Assembly: GCA_910577665.1 (NCBI GenBank)
Contig: CAJTOJ010000018.1
Location: forward strand, 6,751-70,750
Length of the DNA stretch: 64,000 nucleotides
From: an uncultured Acetatifactor sp.
GTDB lineage: Bacteria; Bacillota; Clostridia; Lachnospirales; Lachnospiraceae
Reading direction: 5' to 3'
Of this stretch, positions 60,714-64,000 are shown piece by piece. Position numbers and translations under genes: made by a program. A model generated the notes under the pieces. The model did not search any database and was not told the DNA's origin. It worked only from the letters and a program-made list of their open reading frames with translations. Numbering within the stretch: position 1 is the stretch's first letter; each line of letters begins with the position of its first letter.

Positions 60714-62291
60714 ATGTTACAGGTGAAGCATTTAAGCGTATATCATAAAAAGGATCTGCATCCCCTGGTGGAAGAATTGTCTTTTGTCCTCCATGACGGG
60801 GACAAAATGGCACTTATCGGGGAAGAAGGGAACGGAAAATCAACACTACTCAAACTTCTATATGACAATAGTCTGGTGGAGGACTATGTAGAATACACCG
60901 GACAGATCATCGGGAACCGCGGGACATGCGGTTATCTGGCCCAGGAGCTTGGCCAGGAGGACCGGCTGAAGACCATATATGAATATCTGGCGGAAGAACC
61001 GGCTTTCCTGGAAACAGACTATGAAGAACTGGCGGCCTGGGCCGGGGAGCTGGGAATCCCGGTGGAGCTGCTCTACGGGGACACCTGTATGGGGACACTT
61101 TCCGGCGGGGAGAGGGTGAAGATACAGTTCATACGGCTTCTGGCCAGGCGCCCGGATGTGTACCTGCTGGATGAGCCATCCAATGATATTGACATTGCCA
61201 CACTGGAATGGCTGGAAAGATTTATCAGGGAATGTCCTTTTGGAGTGCTCTACATTTCCCATGATGAGACCCTGCTGGAGCATACGGCCAATAAGATCCT
61301 CCATATGGAACAGCTGCGGCACAAGACAAAGCCCAGGTGCACTTTGGCCAGTGGAGGCTACACGGAGTATGTGGAAAAACGCAGGGATGCGCAGGAACGC
61401 CAGGAGCGTCTGGCTGTGGAGGAGAAGGCGGCATATGTGAAGCAGCAGGAAAAATTCCGGAAGATCCACGATAAGGTGGAGCGGAACCAGGCCAGCATTA
61501 CCCGACAGAATCCATCGGGCGGGAGACTGCTGAAGAAAAAGATGCACGCGGTAAAGGCCATGGAGCGCCGTTTTGAGAAACAGGCAGAACACATGACCCA
61601 GATGCCGGAGACGGAAGCGTCTATATTTTTCCAGTTTGCGGGAGAGGATGGGATTCCCGCCGGAAAATGGGTGGTGGATTTCTACCTGCCCAGCCTGTGT
61701 GTACAGGGGACAGGAGAGATAGCCGCAAACAAGCAGCTGCTTTCAGGGGAGATCCGGCTCCAGGTGAAAGGTCCGGAAAAAGTCTGCATCATTGGAAAAA
61801 ACGGTACAGGTAAGACCACCCTTCTGCGGCAGATTGCCCAGGAACTGCTCCAACGGCAGGACATCCGTGCTTCCTATATGCCCCAGAATTATGAGGAACT
61901 GCTGGAGATGGAGAAAACCCCAATACATTTCCTTCTGGATTACCTGAAGTGGGAAGGAAACCGGGAGGAGACCACCAGGATCCGCACCTATCTGGGCAGT
62001 ATGAAATACACGGCGGACGAGATGGACCACCCTGTCCGGGAACTGTCCGGGGGCCAGAAGGCCAAACTGCTGTTGCTTGGGGTGAGCATGGATCACCGGA
62101 ATGTGCTGGTGCTGGATGAACCCACCAGGAATTTTTCACCTTTGTCCGGACCAGTGATCCGTAGAATGCTGGCAGAATTTCCAGGGGCGATTATCAGTGT
62201 GTCCCATGACCGGAAATATATATCCCAGGTCTGTGACACGGTGTATGAACTGGACCAGGTAGGGCTGCATAAAGTCGCTTCTGATGCGTAA
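60714..62291 (+). CDS. ABC-F family ATPase (possible ribosome-protection protein)
   Basis: 525 residues with two ATP-binding cassettes and no membrane part. The first has EEGNGKSTLL, the signature LSGGERVKIQFIRLL and YLLDEPSNDID. The second has GKNGTGKTTLL, the signature LSGGQKAKLLLLG and VLDEPTRNFSP. A charged interdomain linker (about 200-280) is present, as in ABC-F ribosome-binding factors. Some ABC-F proteins displace antibiotics from ribosomes; the attenuator leader supports, but does not prove, such a role. AAGGAGGTTTAT precedes the ATG at 60714. Confidence 0.88.
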   Translation: MLQVKHLSVYHKKDLHPLVEELSFVLHDGDKMALIGEEGNGKSTLLKLLYDNSLVEDYVEYTGQIIGNRGTCGYLAQELGQEDRLKTIYEYLAEEPAFLETDYEELAAWAGELGIPVELLYGDTCMGTLSGGERVKIQFIRLLARRPDVYLLDEPSNDIDIATLEWLERFIRECPFGVLYISHDETLLEHTANKILHMEQLRHKTKPRCTLASGGYTEYVEKRRDAQERQERLAVEEKAAYVKQQEKFRKIHDKVERNQASITRQNPSGGRLLKKKMHAVKAMERRFEKQAEHMTQMPETEASIFFQFAGEDGIPAGKWVVDFYLPSLCVQGTGEIAANKQLLSGEIRLQVKGPEKVCIIGKNGTGKTTLLRQIAQELLQRQDIRASYMPQNYEELLEMEKTPIHFLLDYLKWEGNREETTRIRTYLGSMKYTADEMDHPVRELSGGQKAKLLLLGVSMDHRNVLVLDEPTRNFSPLSGPVIRRMLAEFPGAIISVSHDRKYISQVCDTVYELDQVGLHKVASDA

Positions 62292-62326
62292 GCAGGGTAT
62301 AAGGCAGGAATGGAACCCCGTAAAGT

Positions 62327-62836
62327 CTAGGCATTATGGGCTTCCATTTCTGCCGCCTTCTGTGCCTTGTTCCGGATCCGCAGCTCCGCGAAAAAACGCT
62401 TCAGCAGCTCTCTGCATTCTTCTTCCAGGATACCCCTTGTTACGGACACCTGGTGGTTGAACTGGGGCATCTCCAGAATATTCAGGATGGAACCGGCACA
62501 GCCCGCCTTGGGATTCATGCATCCCATGATCACTTCAGGGATCCGGGCCTGGACAATGGCTCCGGCACACATCTGGCAGGGCTCCAGGGTCACATAGAGT
62601 GTGCATTCTTCCAGACGCCAGTCTCCTATGGCTTTGCTGGCCTTACGGATAGCGGTGATCTCCGCGTGGGCCAGGGTGCTTTTGTCAGTGTTGCGGCGAT
62701 TGTAGCCCCGGCCGATGATTTTCCCCTGGTGGACAATGACACAGCCAATGGGAACTTCACCCAGGGAGTAAGCTTTCCTGGCCTGCTTCAAGGCTTCTTT
62801 CATATATCGTTCCGGAATGGAATGTATGACATCCAT
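62327..62836 (-). CDS. tadA: tRNA-specific adenosine deaminase
   Basis: 169 residues. The zinc and catalytic motifs are HAEITAI (His and Glu) and PCQMC, as in the cytidine-deaminase superfamily. It converts A34 to inosine in tRNA-Arg. The start at 62836 follows AAAGGATCTG and gives MDVIHSIPERYMKEAL, a usual N-terminus; a longer frame upstream is basic and unconserved. It converges on the ABC-F gene. Confidence 0.92.
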   Translation of the reverse strand: MDVIHSIPERYMKEALKQARKAYSLGEVPIGCVIVHQGKIIGRGYNRRNTDKSTLAHAEITAIRKASKAIGDWRLEECTLYVTLEPCQMCAGAIVQARIPEVIMGCMNPKAGCAGSILNILEMPQFNHQVSVTRGILEEECRELLKRFFAELRIRNKAQKAAEMEAHNA

Positions 62837-62911
62837 GTTAGACAGATCCTTTCTTTGAGACTTATTGCGGAAAGTTTTTGGATGACTCTTTTTAAGCGTT
62901 TTTGGCGGCAA

Positions 62912-63298
62912 GGGATTATAAACTACTTGTCTTGGAATATCTGCATTTGCGTTCTCGTTTCTCCAAAAGCGAACATATTTTCTTGATTATATCATTGAAA
63001 TACTGCATTTGCAATTTTATTTTGGTGTTCGCCTCATTATTCGCTTTCTTCTTCCCGCATCTCCAACCTTATCCACGATCCATTTCATAAGCTTCTCTGG
63101 TAGGGTAGTTCTGGTGCGTGTGCATCTTCCAAAAGATAATTTCCCCATGTATCATTTTTGTGCTATACTACGATTGCGGGAGCGCAAAATGCGGAGCAAT
63201 ACGTGGCATCATTGGGGCCAGGATTCTTTCTGGCCCTGGTATCCATAGATAGAATTATTGTGTCTGCGCGGACGTGCGGACAATGGAAAGGCATATAT
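62912..63298. other. Intergenic region between divergent tadA and LacI-family genes
   Basis: An extended -10, TGCTATACT (63161-63169), points toward the LacI-family gene; its -35 is weak. The rest shows no repeat or ORF I can support. Confidence 0.4.
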
Positions 63299-64000
63299 AT
63301 GGTATCGATAAAAGAAGTGGCAAACCATGCAGGGGTGGCTATCTCCACCGTGTCAAAGGTGCTGAATGGCTATCCCTATATCAGTGAGAAGACAAAAGAA
63401 AAAGTAAATCGTGCCATCCAGGAGTTGAACTATATCCCCAACTCCATTGCCGCGGCCCTGTCCTCCAAGCAGTTCGGGCGTATCGCCTTGATCCTGGATC
63501 CCAAGCGCCAGACCCAGGCCATCGACCAGATCTGTATGCAATACCTGCTGGGGGCGCTGGACAAGGCAAAGGAACTGCACCTGGAGGTGGTGACCATTTT
63601 TGCTACGATGATCGCCGGAATGACACCAGAGGAGGTAGTCAGATATTTCCAGTCCCAGAGTGTCATAGGGGTGGTGGTCTACGGGCTTTCCAAAGAGGAT
63701 AAAGTGCTACAGCAGCTGCTGGACAGGCAGCATTTTGCCTGCGTGGTGGTGGATGCACCTCTGGTGAATGGACGGACCACCGCCATCAGTGTGGATCATG
63801 TCCAGGCCCAGTATGATGTGGCGAAGAAAGTGGTACAGGAGGATGGATGCAGGAGTATCCTGTATATTGCCGGACGTAAGGACGGTTATGTGACGGAGCA
63901 GCGCCTGGAGGGTATAAAGCGTCTGGCGCAGGAACTGGATCTGGGCCTGCTGGTGCGCCAGGGAAATTTCAGTGAACTGACTGCCCGGAATATTGCTTTG
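63299..64000 (+). CDS. LacI-family transcriptional regulator, cut by the window end
   Basis: The first 234 residues are visible. The N-terminal helix-turn-helix is SIKEVANHAGVAISTVSKVL, and the hinge has LNYIPNSIAAALSS. A periplasmic-binding-type core follows. It differs from the regulator at 18118, so it controls another set of genes beyond the window. ATG 63299 has GGAAAGG before it. The frame is open to the last base. Confidence 0.88.
   Translation, partial: MVSIKEVANHAGVAISTVSKVLNGYPYISEKTKEKVNRAIQELNYIPNSIAAALSSKQFGRIALILDPKRQTQAIDQICMQYLLGALDKAKELHLEVVTIFATMIAGMTPEEVVRYFQSQSVIGVVVYGLSKEDKVLQQLLDRQHFACVVVDAPLVNGRTTAISVDHVQAQYDVAKKVVQEDGCRSILYIAGRKDGYVTEQRLEGIKRLAQELDLGLLVRQGNFSELTARNIAL

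Overview
The window looks like chromosome from a Gram-positive member of Clostridia, most likely Lachnospiraceae. This rests on strong AGGAGG-type ribosome binding sites, sigma-A promoters, lipoprotein signal peptides, a T-box in front of methionyl-tRNA synthetase, a small-type SRP RNA, a transketolase split into two subunits, and many sugar-uptake genes. No species can be named from the sequence alone. The GC content is moderate (roughly half), with one AT-rich foreign-looking patch near 31.8-32.2 kb.

Layout. 0-7.6 kb: purine genes (purB, a PurF-like amidotransferase without its catalytic cysteine, purA with an overlapping LysR gene) and a HAD phosphatase. 7.6-9.6 kb: a MATE exporter whose promoter is separated from it by a MITE with TA target-site duplications. 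9.6-15.7 kb: a five-gene cluster matching the uncharacterised Salmonella STM4015-4014-4013-4012-4011 families (repeat protein, ATP-grasp, alkaline-phosphatase-fold hydrolase, two radical SAM proteins); the last gene is fused to a HAD phosphatase. This is my main candidate for an undescribed system. 15.8-17.8 kb: transposase remnant and an N-acetylhexosamine-kinase-like gene. 18.1-27.5 kb: a sucrose/fructoside regulon (LacI regulator, ABC binding protein and two permeases, amylosucrase-like GH13, GH32 hydrolase, fructokinase). Matching operators lie at the regulator gene and at the ABC operon. The ABC genes have no ATPase of their own; an MsmK/UgpC-type ATPase at 51.3 kb could serve them.

27.6-36.1 kb: mostly minus-strand genes (secreted GH5 glycosidase, exonuclease, prepilin peptidase with a single prepilin, lipoproteins, DUF885 peptidase). 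36.7-44 kb: pentose metabolism (FGGY kinase, araD, split transketolase, rpe) with a cell-wall amidase. 45-53.7 kb: methyltransferase, T-box-controlled metG, lipase, GNAT, DUF624 membrane protein, msmK and a PucR/CdaR-like regulator. 53.9-64 kb: a repeat-bearing hypothetical protein, a PflX-type radical SAM protein, SRP RNA, a structured leader in front of a GNAT gene and a MutS2-like gene, tRNA-Ala, an ABC-F gene behind an attenuator, tadA, and a LacI-family gene cut by the window end.

A striking background feature is a dispersed intergenic palindromic repeat family: about a dozen full or partial copies, roughly 110-135 bp when complete, with 12-bp terminal inverted repeats, two internal hairpins, and compensatory changes between copies.
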